From: Azospirillaceae bacterium
GTDB taxonomy: Bacteria; Pseudomonadota; Alphaproteobacteria; Azospirillales; Azospirillaceae
Assembly (NCBI GenBank): GCA_035645145.1
Contig: DASQNC010000073.1
Span: forward strand, 102,955-166,954
Length of the DNA stretch: 64,000 nucleotides
Direction of reading: 5' to 3'
In this document: in pieces, positions 49,594 to 58,830 of the stretch
Numbering within the stretch: position 1 is the stretch's first letter
Layout: the number at the start of each line of letters is the position of its first letter
Notes under the pieces: model-generated
Told to the model about the DNA's origin: nothing
The model's database searches: none
What the model saw: the letters and a program-made list of their open reading frames with translations, nothing else
Translations under genes and position numbers: made by a program

Positions 49594-50802
49594 ATGACCA
49601 CAAACGCCGAAGCGTCCGACCTGCCGGATGTCCGGACGCCGCGGCGGGTGCTGGGGACGACCTGCGGGGCCCATGCCCTGCACGACGGATACATGGATGC
49701 GTCGTACGTTCTTCTGCCCCTGTGGCAGGCGGAATACGGCCTGGCGTACGGCGCGGTCGGCCTGCTCCGCGCCGTCCACCTGTCCTTGATGGCGGCTTGC
49801 CAGATTCCCGCCGCCACGGTTGCGAAACGGGTGGGATCCGCCCGCATCCTGGCCCTGGGCACGCTGATCGTGGGCCTGGGCTACGTGATCGCGGGCCTGG
49901 ATGGAGGGCTTGTGTTCCTTGTCGTCGGTCTGGCCGTGTGCGGACTTGGAGCGAGCGTCCAGCACCCCATCGGTTCGGATCTGGTCGCCCGGACCTTCCC
50001 GGGACGGCGGTCGCGGTCGGCACTGGGCACCTATAATTTCGCCGGCGACATCGGGAAGGCCGCCGTCCCCGCCGCCCTGGCGGTCCTGCTGACGTGGGTC
50101 GAGTGGCCGGCGGCCATGACCCTTCTGGGGATTGGCGGCGCGGTGGCGGCGATGGCGATCCTGGCCGTTCTGGGCGGGCTGGACGGACCGCGGGTGGACC
50201 GGCCGGTGTTGATCACGCTTCCGCCGGCCGCCGCACCCTCGGGGATCCGGGTGCCAACCCCCGGCTTCGCCCTGCTGCTGTCCAGCGGCATGCTGGATAC
50301 GGCGATCCGGACGGGGTTTCCGACCCTGCTTCCTTTTCTTCTGGTGTCCAAAGGGGCCGACACGGCGTTGGTCGGTGTGGCCTTGTCGCTGCTGTTCGCA
50401 GGTGGTGCCGGGGGAAAGCTGGCCTTCGGCTTCGTGGCCGAACGCTTTGGGATCGTCCGCACGGCCGGACTGGCGGAAGTCGTCACGGCCGTGGGCATTC
50501 TTGCCGTTCTGGCCGCCCCGCTTGCGGTCGCCGTGGTCCTGTTGCCGTTGCTGGGCTTGGTGATGAGCGGCACCTCGTCGGTGCTGTACGGCACCGTGCC
50601 CGAACTGGTGCCCGCCGAACAGCGCGCACGCGCCTTCGGCGTCTTCTACACCGGCATTGCCGTCAGCGGCATGGTGGCGCCGGTCGTCTTCGGGCAGATC
50701 ACCGACGCCGCCGGTCTCCCCACGGCCATGGCCGTGGTTGCCGCATCGGCCCTGGTGATGTTGCCCCCGCTCCGGGTGCTGGCGCCCCGCCTGAACCGCT
50801 GA
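49594..50802 (+). CDS. MFS exporter, fosmidomycin-resistance (Fsr) type
   Basis: A 402-residue membrane protein with about 12 helices. The N-terminal helix contains AHALHDGYMDASYVLLPLWQAEYGL, typical of Fsr-like MFS proteins. The G-x-x-x-D-R/G-x-R/K-like loop is reduced to AATVAKRVGSARILALG, and VQHPIGSDLVARTFPGRRSRSALGTYNFAGDIGKA follows in the middle. The ATG at 49594 follows AAAGGCGAC. It is divergent from the decayed LysR gene (105-nt gap), so loss of that regulator may have left its expression constitutive. Substrate is unknown. Confidence 0.88.
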   Translation: MTTNAEASDLPDVRTPRRVLGTTCGAHALHDGYMDASYVLLPLWQAEYGLAYGAVGLLRAVHLSLMAACQIPAATVAKRVGSARILALGTLIVGLGYVIAGLDGGLVFLVVGLAVCGLGASVQHPIGSDLVARTFPGRRSRSALGTYNFAGDIGKAAVPAALAVLLTWVEWPAAMTLLGIGGAVAAMAILAVLGGLDGPRVDRPVLITLPPAAAPSGIRVPTPGFALLLSSGMLDTAIRTGFPTLLPFLLVSKGADTALVGVALSLLFAGGAGGKLAFGFVAERFGIVRTAGLAEVVTAVGILAVLAAPLAVAVVLLPLLGLVMSGTSSVLYGTVPELVPAEQRARAFGVFYTGIAVSGMVAPVVFGQITDAAGLPTAMAVVAASALVMLPPLRVLAPRLNR

Positions 50803-50832
50803 GGTTCAGACCGGGGCGCGCATCCACCCATG

Positions 50833-50864
50833 GCCCGCCGGTCCCCGGCCGGGCGCCGGCGGGC
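50833..50864. terminator. Hairpin between convergent MFS and oppF genes
   Basis: 9-bp perfect stem GCCCGCCGG (50833-50841) with CCGGCGGGC (50856-50864), 14-nt loop. No T-tract on either side, so it may be a weak bidirectional terminator. Confidence 0.4.
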
Positions 50865-50875
50865 GTGTCGCGATG

Positions 50876-51931
50876 TCAGGCGGCGGGCGGAACCAGCGGG
50901 CCGCTGGCCTCGTCCCGGAAATGGCAGGCGGCGCGGTGGCCCGGATGGACCTCCAACGGTTCCGGCACATCGCGGGCACAGATGGCTTCGGCGCGCGGAC
51001 AACGGGTGCGGAAGACGCAACCCGACGGCGGGTTGAGCGGCGACGGCAGGTCGCCGGTCAGCACGATGCGCTTCTTGGCCCGCTCCAGGTCCGGGTCGGG
51101 GATCGGCACGGCCGAAATCAGGGCCCGGGTATAGGGGTGGCGGGGGTTGCGGTAGATCTCGTCCCGGTCCGCCATCTCCATCAGCCGGCCCAGGTAGAGC
51201 ACCAGGATCCGGTGGCTGATGTGGCGCACCACGGACAGGTCGTGGCTGATGAAGATCAGCGACAGGCCGAATTCGCGCTGGAGGCGCATCAGCAGGTTGA
51301 CGATCTGCGCCTGGATCGACACGTCCAGCGCCGACACCGGCTCGTCACACACGATCAGCTTGGGCCGCAGCACCATCGCCCGGGCGATGCCGATGCGTTG
51401 GGCCTGCCCGCCCGAGAATTCGTGCGGGTAGCGGTTCACCATCTCCGGCGACAGGCCGACCTTGGCCATGATGTCCCGGACCTGCGCGCGCCGCTCGGCG
51501 GCGGACATTCCGGGCGCATGGGTGACCAGCGGCTCGGCGATGATGTCGCCCACCGTCATGCGCGGGTCGAGCGAGGCCAGCGGATCCTGGAAGATGATGG
51601 TCATGTCCTTGCGGCGCGGACGCATCGCGCCTTCGGACAGGCGGGTCAGATCCTCGCCCAGCCAGGCCACCGTGCCGGCGGTCGGCGGGATCAGCCGGAG
51701 CACCGCCCGGCCGAGCGTGGACTTGCCGCAGCCGCTTTCGCCGACCACGCCCAGGGTCTCGCCCTCGGCCAAGTCGAAGCTGACGCCGTCCACCGCCTTC
51801 AGATAGTCCGGGCGGCGGAACAGTCCGCGCTTCATTTCGAAATGAACCTTCAGGTCCCGCACCGACAACAGCGTCCGTCGGGGGCTCCCGGTGGGCAGGG
51901 ACGAATTCGGCGTGTCGAAGACGGCCGTCAT
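50876..51931 (-). CDS. oppF: Peptide ABC transporter ATP-binding protein (OppF/DppF)
   Basis: Second ATPase of the importer, 351 residues. Walker A is [15 protein letters not shown]-loop [12 protein letters not shown], signature SGGQAQRI, Walker B LIVCDEP and the switch H in FISHDLS. The C-terminal oligopeptide domain has four Cys in [17 protein letters not shown], the known iron-sulfur/zinc-like motif of Opp/Dpp ATPases. The ATG overlaps the oppD stop by four bases, so translation is coupled. Confidence 0.94.
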   Translation of the reverse strand: MTAVFDTPNSSLPTGSPRRTLLSVRDLKVHFEMKRGLFRRPDYLKAVDGVSFDLAEGETLGVVGESGCGKSTLGRAVLRLIPPTAGTVAWLGEDLTRLSEGAMRPRRKDMTIIFQDPLASLDPRMTVGDIIAEPLVTHAPGMSAAERRAQVRDIMAKVGLSPEMVNRYPHEFSGGQAQRIGIARAMVLRPKLIVCDEPVSALDVSIQAQIVNLLMRLQREFGLSLIFISHDLSVVRHISHRILVLYLGRLMEMADRDEIYRNPRHPYTRALISAVPIPDPDLERAKKRIVLTGDLPSPLNPPSGCVFRTRCPRAEAICARDVPEPLEVHPGHRAACHFRDEASGPLVPPAA

Positions 51932-52941
51932 ACCAGCGCCTCCAGATGGCAGGCCTTGAAGCGTTCGGGTGCGATGTCGCGCAGGACCGGGCGCTCGTCC
52001 CGGCAGCGGTCGAAGGCGTGTCGGCAGCGCGGGGCGAAGGCGCAGCCCCTGGGCAGGCGTTGCAGGTTCGGGGGCTGGCCCGCGATGGTCTGCAACTCGG
52101 CCCGGTCGGTCTCGTCGACCCGCGGCATCGAGGCGAGCAGGCCCGCCGTGTACGGGTGCTGGGGCGCGTAGAAGATGTCGCGCACGGGCCCCTGCTCCAC
52201 GATCCGGCCGGCGTACATGACCGCGACCCGGTCCGCCAATCCCGCGATCACACCCAGGTCGTGGGTGATCATGACGATGGACGTGTTCAGCTCGCGCTTC
52301 AGATCCTGCATCAGGTCCAGGATCTGCGCCTGCACGGTGACGTCGAGCGCGGTCGTCGGCTCGTCCGCGATCAGCAGGTCGGGCCGGCACAGGAGCGCCA
52401 TGGCGATCATCACACGCTGGCGCATACCGCCCGAGAACTCGTGCGGGTACATGTGGATGCGGCGCTTGGCCTCCGGAATGCGGACGAGGTCCAGCATCTC
52501 GATGGCACGTTGCAGCGCCTGCGCCTCGCTCATCTTCTGATGCAGGACCAGCACCTCGGTGAGCTGCCGGCGCACCGTCAGGTACGGGTTGAGCGAGGTC
52601 ATGGGGTCCTGGAAGATCATGGCGATCTGCCGGCCGCGGATCTTGTTCAGCTCCCGCGGCGGTAGGCCCAGGATCTCGCGGCCCTGGAACCGGACCGACC
52701 CGGTGGCGCTGCCGTTGGACGCCAGCAGCCCCATGATCGTCATGAAGGTCTGGCTCTTGCCGGACCCGCTCTCGCCCACCACCCCCAGGGTTTCGCCGGG
52801 GGCGATGGACAGGTTGATGTCGGTGACCGCCTGCACCTCGCCCTCGGGCGTGGCGAAGCGGGTGGTCAGATTGGTGATTTCCAGGACGGGAACGGCCACC
52901 TCGGGTGCGGCGGCTCCCGCGGTCTTGTGCAGGGCGACCAT
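51928..52941 (-). CDS. oppD: Peptide ABC transporter ATP-binding protein (OppD/DppD)
   Basis: First ATPase of the importer, 337 residues. Walker A GESGSGKSQTFMTIM, signature SGGMRQRV, Walker B LLIADEPTTALDVT and H-loop ITHDLGV are intact. The C-terminal oligo_HPY domain with CAFAPRCRHAFDRCRDE is present. It starts 2 nt after the oppC stop, with AGGACCGCTGACC just upstream. Confidence 0.94.
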   Translation of the reverse strand: MVALHKTAGAAAPEVAVPVLEITNLTTRFATPEGEVQAVTDINLSIAPGETLGVVGESGSGKSQTFMTIMGLLASNGSATGSVRFQGREILGLPPRELNKIRGRQIAMIFQDPMTSLNPYLTVRRQLTEVLVLHQKMSEAQALQRAIEMLDLVRIPEAKRRIHMYPHEFSGGMRQRVMIAMALLCRPDLLIADEPTTALDVTVQAQILDLMQDLKRELNTSIVMITHDLGVIAGLADRVAVMYAGRIVEQGPVRDIFYAPQHPYTAGLLASMPRVDETDRAELQTIAGQPPNLQRLPRGCAFAPRCRHAFDRCRDERPVLRDIAPERFKACHLEALV

Positions 52942-52943
52942 GG

Positions 52944-53840
52944 TCAGCGGTCCTTTGGATCAAGCGCGTCGCGCAAGCCGTCGCCGATGAAGTTCAGGCA
53001 GAACAGCGTCGCGGCGAGGAAAACCGCGGGAAAGATGAGCATCCAGGGCGCGGACTCCAGATTCTGCGCCCCTTCGCTGATCAGCACACCCCAGCTTGTC
53101 CACGGCTCCTGGACCCCCAGGCCCAGGAACGAGATGAAGCTTTCCAGCAGGATGACCCGGGGAACCGTCAGGGTCATGTAGACGATCACCGGCCCCAGCG
53201 TGTTCGGCACGATGTGCCGCAGGATGATGGCGCGGTGGGACACCCCCATGGCGCGTGCGGCTTCCACGAATTCCCGCTGCTTCAGGCTGAGGGTCTGGCC
53301 CCGGACGATGCGGGCCATGTCCAGCCATTCGATGGCCCCGATCGCGACGAAGATCAGGAAGATGTTCCGGCCGAACACCACCATCAGCATGATCACGAAG
53401 AACATGAACGGCAGCGAGTACAGGATGTCGACCAGGCGCATCATCACGCTGTCGACCCGGCCGCCGAAATAGCCCGCCGTGGCGCCGTACAGGACACCGA
53501 TCACCAGACTGACAATGGTGGCGATCAGGCCGACCAGCAGCGAGATGCGGCCGCCGAACATGGTGCGGACCAGAAGGTCGCGGCCGTTGCCGTCGGTGCC
53601 GAACGGGTGGCTCGCCTCCGGCCCGGTGCGGATGTTGTCCCAGTCGATCTCGTCCAGCGGCCAGGGACTGACCCACGGCACGACGATGGCGGCCAGCGCG
53701 ATCAGCGACAGCACCACCATGCCGGACACGGCCGCCTTGTTGCGCAGCAAGCGCCGCCAAGCGTTCGCCCACAGGCTGCGGCCCTTGATCGGCGCCTCGG
53801 AGGGGGTTTGGCCGATCGGAGGGAATGTGACTTCGGTCAT
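52944..53840 (-). CDS. oppC: Peptide ABC transporter permease (OppC/DppC)
   Basis: A 298-residue inner-membrane permease with six predicted helices and a long N-terminal tail. Blocks seen: ANAWRRLLRNKAAVSGMVVLSLIALAAIVVPW (N-terminal helix), FGTDGNGRDLLVRTMFGGRISL (the OppC N domain) and the EAA-type loop EFVEAARAMGVSHRAIILRHIVPNTLGPVIV, which contacts the ATPases. It starts 18 nt after oppB. Confidence 0.94.
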   Translation of the reverse strand: MTEVTFPPIGQTPSEAPIKGRSLWANAWRRLLRNKAAVSGMVVLSLIALAAIVVPWVSPWPLDEIDWDNIRTGPEASHPFGTDGNGRDLLVRTMFGGRISLLVGLIATIVSLVIGVLYGATAGYFGGRVDSVMMRLVDILYSLPFMFFVIMLMVVFGRNIFLIFVAIGAIEWLDMARIVRGQTLSLKQREFVEAARAMGVSHRAIILRHIVPNTLGPVIVYMTLTVPRVILLESFISFLGLGVQEPWTSWGVLISEGAQNLESAPWMLIFPAVFLAATLFCLNFIGDGLRDALDPKDR

Positions 53841-53858
53841 TGCGCGGCGCTCCTCCGG

Positions 53859-54782
53859 TCAGCCCAGCTTCACCTTCGGGTCGAGCAGGCCGTAGACCAG
53901 GTCGACGATCAGGTTCATGATGACGATGAGGGTGCCGTAGAAGATCACCGTCCCCATCACCAGCGTGTAGTCGCGGTTCAACGCACCCTGGACGAAATAG
54001 CGGCCGATCCCGGGAATGCCGAAGATCGTCTCCACCACCACCGAGCCGGTGAGGATGCCCGCGCTGGCCGGCCCCAGGTACGACACCACCGGCAACAGCG
54101 CGGCCTTCAGCGCATGGCGCGACAGCATCACCCGATCCGGCAGGCCCTTGGCCCGCGCGGTGCGTATGAAGTTGGACCGCAGCACCTCGATCATGCTTCC
54201 GCGCGTCAGGCGCGAGACGTAGGCGATCTGGGGCAGCGCCAGGGTCAGGATCGGCAGCAGGACGAACTGGAAGGCGCCGCCGCCCCAGCCGCCCACCGGC
54301 AGCCATCCCAGATAGACGCCGAAGACCAGCGTCAGGATGGGGGCCGTGACGAAGGTGGGGATGGTGATGCCCGTCATGGACCCGGCCATGACCGCATAGT
54401 CGGTGCCCGTGTTCTGCCGCAGGGCGGCGATGGATCCCAGCGTCATGCCGACCAGCACGGCGATCAGCATGGCCGTGCCGCCGACGCGCAGGCTGGCCGG
54501 GAACCCGGACCACAGGAGCTGGGTGACCGTGAAATCCTTGACCTTGTACGACGGGCCGAAATCACCCCTCAGCACATTGCCCATGTAGATCAGGTACTGC
54601 TGGTGCAGGGGCTTGTCGAGGTGGTAGGCCGCCTTGACGTTCGCCTCGATCTCCGGCGGGAGCACGCGCTCTTCCGACAGCGGACCGCCGGGCGCCAGCC
54701 GCATCATGAAGAACGCCACCGTGATGATGATCAGCAGCGTCGGTATCGAGCCGAGTATCCGGCGGATCACATAGGACAGCAT
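53859..54782 (-). CDS. oppB: Peptide ABC transporter permease (OppB/DppB)
   Basis: A 307-residue permease with six predicted helices. MLSYVIRRILGSIPTLLIIITVAFFMMRLAPGGP is the canonical OppB N-terminus, which fixes the ATG at 54782. The EAA loop reads RSNFIRTARAKGLPDRVMLSRHALKAALLPVV, and the C-terminal VVETIFGIPGIGRYFVQGALNRDYTLVMG is typical. It lies 164 nt downstream of oppA, behind a stem-loop. Confidence 0.95.
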   Translation of the reverse strand: MLSYVIRRILGSIPTLLIIITVAFFMMRLAPGGPLSEERVLPPEIEANVKAAYHLDKPLHQQYLIYMGNVLRGDFGPSYKVKDFTVTQLLWSGFPASLRVGGTAMLIAVLVGMTLGSIAALRQNTGTDYAVMAGSMTGITIPTFVTAPILTLVFGVYLGWLPVGGWGGGAFQFVLLPILTLALPQIAYVSRLTRGSMIEVLRSNFIRTARAKGLPDRVMLSRHALKAALLPVVSYLGPASAGILTGSVVVETIFGIPGIGRYFVQGALNRDYTLVMGTVIFYGTLIVIMNLIVDLVYGLLDPKVKLG

Positions 54783-54866
54783 GTTCCAAGTCTCCCGGGC
54801 GGAAACGTCCCGCCCCCCGCGTGTCGCGTGGGAAACTGCCACGCGGGCCGACTGCTCCGAAAGGGA

Positions 54867-54894
54867 ACGGGCGGAGCATTACCGCTCCGCCCGT
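54867..54894 (-). promoter_or_regulatory. Intercistronic stem-loop between oppA and oppB
   Basis: Perfect 11-bp stem ACGGGCGGAGC (54867-54877) with GCTCCGCCCGT (54884-54894) and a 6-nt loop. Only a weak T-rich stretch follows on the minus strand (TCCCTTTCGG). It probably reduces read-through into the permease genes or protects the oppA 3' end. Confidence 0.6.
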
Positions 54895-54946
54895 GATCTT
54901 AGTCCGTTCGCAGGGCGGCGACCGGCCGCCCTGCCCGTCCGGAATG

Positions 54947-56536
54947 TCAGCGGAGCGACATCCAGCGGACGCGGTGGACGTCCCGGGTGTTGTCAACCCA
55001 GCCATCCAGCTTCTGCGACACAAGGTTCTTGGAGACGTAGTAGTAGATCGGAATGTTCGCGTAGGCGCCCAGGGCGATGCTTTCCGCCTCGCGCAGGATC
55101 TTCGCGCGGGCTTCCATGTCCCGGGTCTTCGCCGCCTGCTGCATCAACTCCTCGAACTTCGGGTCCTTGAAGCGGGCATAGTTCTGCTGGTTGCTCTGCT
55201 CGTACAGGAACAGGAAGTTCTGGGCATCCGGGTAGTCGGCGATCCAGGCGGCGCGGCCGATCTCGTAGTTGCCCTGGCGCAGGTTTTCGTAGTGGACGGC
55301 CACTTCCGAGTTGGACAGCTCGGCCTCGACGCCGAGCTTCTTCCACATCTGGGCGAGCGCCACAACGATCCGGCGATGATTTTCGCTGGTGTTGTAGGAC
55401 AGCTGGACCTTCAGCGGCTTGTCCGGGCCATAGCCGGCCGCCTTCAGCAGTTCGGCGGCCTTCTTCTCACGGTCGGCCTGGCTGTCGCGGAAGCCGGGGA
55501 CTTCGGCGGGCTGGCCGTAGTTGGGCACGTTCGGCGGCACGAAGCTGACGGCCGGGATCTCGCCGGTCTTGATGACCTTGTCGGTGATCGTCTGCCGGTC
55601 GACGGCCAGCGCCAACGCCTGGCGGACGCGGACGTCATCGAACGGCTTCTTGGTCGTGTTGATGGTGAAGTAGTAGATGCCGAGGTACGGCGCGATGCGC
55701 GTCTCCTTCGGCAGGGTCTGGCGCAGCGTGTCGATCTGGTCCGACGGGAAATCGGCCGCATAGTCGATCTCGCCGGCGCGGAACTGGCGCACGACGGCGC
55801 TGCGGTCCTCGTTCGGGATGAAGACGACCCGGTCGATCTTGACGTTGGCGGCGTCGAAGAAGCGCGGGTTCTTCTCCATCACGATCTGGGTCTGCGGCGT
55901 CCACTCCTTCAGCACGTACGGGCCGTTGCCGACGTAGTTGCCGGGCTTGACCCAGTCCTTGCCGAGCTTTTCGACCGCATGCTTGGGCACCGGCCACGCG
56001 GTGTAGTGGGTCAGCAGCTCAAGGAAGAAGGGGGTCGGGTTTTCGAGGGTGATCTGGAGGGTGTTGGCGTCGATCGCCTTCACGCCCAGGTTTTCCATCC
56101 CCTCCATCTTCTTGCTGTTCAGCGCCGCGGCGTTCTTGATCGGGTACATGATCGAGGCGTACTTGGCCGCGCGCGCCGGATCCAGGATCCGCCGGTAGGC
56201 GTACACGAAATCCTCGGCCGTGACCGGCTGGCCGTCCGACCAGGTGGCGCCCTGGCGCAGCTTGAACGTGTAGGTCAGGCCGTCGTCGCTGATGGTCCAG
56301 CTTTCGGCGGCGCCGGGGATGGCTTTGCCTTCCTTGTCCTCTGTCAGCAGGCCCATGAGGAGTTCGCCGACCGGACGGTTCTCCCACGTGCCGGAGACGT
56401 CGTGCGGATCGAGCGAGGTGGGTTCGCCCATGTTGGCGATGCGGATGGTCGTCTGGGCCTGGGCGGCCGAGGCGCCGATCGAGGCCAGCGCGAGAGCGAG
56501 CGCCGTGCCTGCGAAGACTGTGCGGAGGCTGGTCAT
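54947..56536 (-). CDS. oppA: Peptide ABC transporter substrate-binding protein (OppA-like)
   Basis: Periplasmic binding protein of 529 residues, SBP family 5. A signal peptide (1-27, ending SAAQAQ) precedes TTIRIANMGEPTSLDPHDVSG, the classic OppA start. Further blocks are GLTYTFKLRQGATWSDGQPVTAEDFVYAYRR, GNGPYVLKEWTPQTQIVMEKNP and IPIYYYVSKNLVSQKLDGWVDN near the end. Length and layout match binding proteins for oligopeptides. It is the first gene of oppABCDF. Confidence 0.95.
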   Translation of the reverse strand: MTSLRTVFAGTALALALASIGASAAQAQTTIRIANMGEPTSLDPHDVSGTWENRPVGELLMGLLTEDKEGKAIPGAAESWTISDDGLTYTFKLRQGATWSDGQPVTAEDFVYAYRRILDPARAAKYASIMYPIKNAAALNSKKMEGMENLGVKAIDANTLQITLENPTPFFLELLTHYTAWPVPKHAVEKLGKDWVKPGNYVGNGPYVLKEWTPQTQIVMEKNPRFFDAANVKIDRVVFIPNEDRSAVVRQFRAGEIDYAADFPSDQIDTLRQTLPKETRIAPYLGIYYFTINTTKKPFDDVRVRQALALAVDRQTITDKVIKTGEIPAVSFVPPNVPNYGQPAEVPGFRDSQADREKKAAELLKAAGYGPDKPLKVQLSYNTSENHRRIVVALAQMWKKLGVEAELSNSEVAVHYENLRQGNYEIGRAAWIADYPDAQNFLFLYEQSNQQNYARFKDPKFEELMQQAAKTRDMEARAKILREAESIALGAYANIPIYYYVSKNLVSQKLDGWVDNTRDVHRVRWMSLR

Positions 56537-56709
56537 GGGAGTGCGGTCTCTTCCCTGCGTTTCATCCCAATGCCGATCTGGGCGCGTTTTGCCGGCCCGT
56601 GTGTTTCGGCATTAATTTCTAGCTTTAAGGGGGGCCGCGCCGGCCGGCAACGCATTTTTATTCCTTCGCCCCTCATCTAAAGATCCACTTTGGAGCCCGT
56701 TCGCGCCGC

Positions 56710-57435
56710 ATGTCCCAAATCGATCGGCCTTCCGCCTTCCGCGTCGTCACGTGGAACATCCACAGTTGCGTCGGCACCGACGCCCGGTTCGATCCGGCCC
56801 GCACCGCCCATATCCTGCGCATGCTCGATGCCGACGTCGTGGGCTTGCAGGAGGTGGGCTGGCACCACCGGGGCGAACGCGGCATCGACCAGTTCGCCTA
56901 TCTGGCGGAGAAGGCCGGCTACACGGCGGTCCCCGGCCCCACCAAGGACCACGAGACGGCGCACTACGGCAACGCGCTCCTGACCCGCCATCCGGTGTTG
57001 GCCGTGCGGCCGGTCGACCTGAGTGTTCCATTCCGCGAACCGCGCGGCGCCATCGACGCCGACCTGGAGGTGGGTGGGCACAAGGTGCGGGTGGTGGTGG
57101 CGCACCTGGGGCTCGATCCGTGGGAACGCGCCGCGCAGGTGACGCGCATCCTGGACGGGCTGGGCCAGGCGGACGGGTGCCCGGCCCTGCTGATGGGCGA
57201 TCTGAACGAATGGCAGCCGGACAGCCCCCGGATCCGCCGGCTGCGCGCACGGCTGCCCGAGGTCGCCGCCCCCCGCAGCTTCCACGCCCGCCTGCCGACG
57301 TTGCGGCTCGACCGCATCTTCGTCTGCCCGCCCCTGGAGATCCGCCACGTCGAGGCGGTCCGGGGCAAGCTGACCAAACAGGCGTCCGACCACCTGCCCG
57401 TGCGCGCGACGATCGGCTGGACGGCCGGCGAATGA
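56710..57435 (+). CDS. Endonuclease/exonuclease/phosphatase (EEP) family hydrolase
   Basis: A 241-residue metal-dependent phosphodiesterase-fold enzyme. Active-site blocks: VVTWNIHSCVG, VVGLQEVGW (Glu ligand), the central His in VVVAHLGL, LLMGDLNEW (Asp/Asn) and the catalytic His in SDHLPVR. No signal peptide. Substrates in this family range from DNA to phospholipids and inositol phosphates. It is divergent from oppA (173-nt gap). Confidence 0.88.
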   Translation: MSQIDRPSAFRVVTWNIHSCVGTDARFDPARTAHILRMLDADVVGLQEVGWHHRGERGIDQFAYLAEKAGYTAVPGPTKDHETAHYGNALLTRHPVLAVRPVDLSVPFREPRGAIDADLEVGGHKVRVVVAHLGLDPWERAAQVTRILDGLGQADGCPALLMGDLNEWQPDSPRIRRLRARLPEVAAPRSFHARLPTLRLDRIFVCPPLEIRHVEAVRGKLTKQASDHLPVRATIGWTAGE

Positions 57436-57575
57436 GCGAAGGGGAGGCGTGATTCCGCCGGGTGAGGGTTCCAACAGGGCGCACAAGCCAAGTCCCACCG
57501 GGATGCCGGCGATTCAAGGAAATGCCGAATGCATGGAAACATGCGCCCGGCGGTACGAGGGCGGCGGTGCCGCGC

Positions 57576-58634
57576 TCAACCCCGCCGCGGCCCGCGCATC
57601 TCGTAGAGCATCCAAACGAACAGGGCCACCAGCACCATGGCGTTGGCCTGGTGCAGGGCCGCCACGGGGATGGAGACCTGCGACTGCACGGTCCCGATGC
57701 CCAGCGCGAACTGCGCCAACGTCGCCAGCAGCAGCGCCCGGGCGGCCCATGCCACGCGGCCCTCGCCCGATTTGGCGCGGGCCCAGAACGCCGCCACCGC
57801 CAAAAGCGTGCCGGCGGCCAGCACCCGGTGCGCCCACTGCACGGCCACGGCCTCCTCCACCAGGCTGATCCACCCGCCGAAACCCACCTCCGGCGGAATC
57901 CAGTGTCCGTTCATCGTCGGGAAGTCGGCGGCCGCGAGCCCGGCGTCCTGCCCGGCGACGAAAGCCCCCCAGCAGATGGTCGCGGCCAGGAGCGCCAGCG
58001 CGATATGGCCGTGGACCTTCAACCCCTTGGGCGCCGCCGCCCACTGGTGGGGACGGCGGTCCTCCAGCAGGCCGAGCGCGGTCCAGATCAGAAGCGCGTA
58101 GATCAGGATGGCGAGGCCGAGGTGCATGGCGAGGCGGTAGGGGCTGACGTCCACCCGGTCGGCCAGGCCGGATTGCACCATGTACCAGCCGACCACCCCC
58201 TGAAGGCCGCCCAGTGCGAACAGGCCGGCCAGCCGCGGGCGCAGCGGGCGCGGGATGCGGCCCTTGGCCCAGAACCAGACCAGCGGAACCAGGAAGGCCA
58301 AGCCGATCAGCCGGCCCCACAGGCGGTGCAGCCATTCCCAGAAATAGATCCGCTTGAAGTCGTCCAGGCTCATCCCCTTGTTGACCAACTGGTACTCGGG
58401 GATCCGCTGGTACTTCTCGAACTCGGCCATCCACTGCGCCTCGTTCAAGGGCGGGACGGCGCCGGTGACGGGCTGCCATTCGACGATGGACAGCCCGCTT
58501 TCGGTCAGGCGCGTGATGGCCCCGATCACGGCCATCGTGAAGACCATGCCGGCAACGAACAGAAGCCAGGAGGCGATGGCGCGGAGGTCGGCGCGCCCCT
58601 CGGCGCGGCCCCCCGCATCGGCAAGCGTGGTCAC
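57576..58634 (-). CDS. ctaA: Heme A synthase (CtaA/COX15)
   Basis: Inner-membrane enzyme oxidising the C8 methyl of heme O to give heme A for cytochrome oxidase. The 352 residues have eight hydrophobic helices. Family blocks: GAITRLTESGLSIVEWQPVTGAVPPLN at the N-terminus, EYQLVNKGMSLDDFKRIYFWEWLHRLWGR, QGVVGWYMVQSGL, NGHWIPPEV and VQWAHRVLAAGTLL with heme-binding histidines. Start ATG 58634 follows AAAGGACGACC. It is divergent from the fused oxidoreductase gene. Confidence 0.95.
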   Translation of the reverse strand: MTTLADAGGRAEGRADLRAIASWLLFVAGMVFTMAVIGAITRLTESGLSIVEWQPVTGAVPPLNEAQWMAEFEKYQRIPEYQLVNKGMSLDDFKRIYFWEWLHRLWGRLIGLAFLVPLVWFWAKGRIPRPLRPRLAGLFALGGLQGVVGWYMVQSGLADRVDVSPYRLAMHLGLAILIYALLIWTALGLLEDRRPHQWAAAPKGLKVHGHIALALLAATICWGAFVAGQDAGLAAADFPTMNGHWIPPEVGFGGWISLVEEAVAVQWAHRVLAAGTLLAVAAFWARAKSGEGRVAWAARALLLATLAQFALGIGTVQSQVSIPVAALHQANAMVLVALFVWMLYEMRGPRRG

Positions 58635-58830
58635 CGGCGGTCGTCCTTTCGCGTGTTCCGCGCACTAGATGGCACGGTCCGCGCGCACGTCAAATGCGGC
58701 GCGTCCGCCCCGCGGGGCCGGTCCCGCCCGCGGCCACGCCGCAACCGCCGCATGGGCATGCGCGATACGAATTCCCATTTCCTGGACGTTTGCGCTAGCA
58801 GTTGCGCGCTCCCGCCGGCCCGGACCCGAC

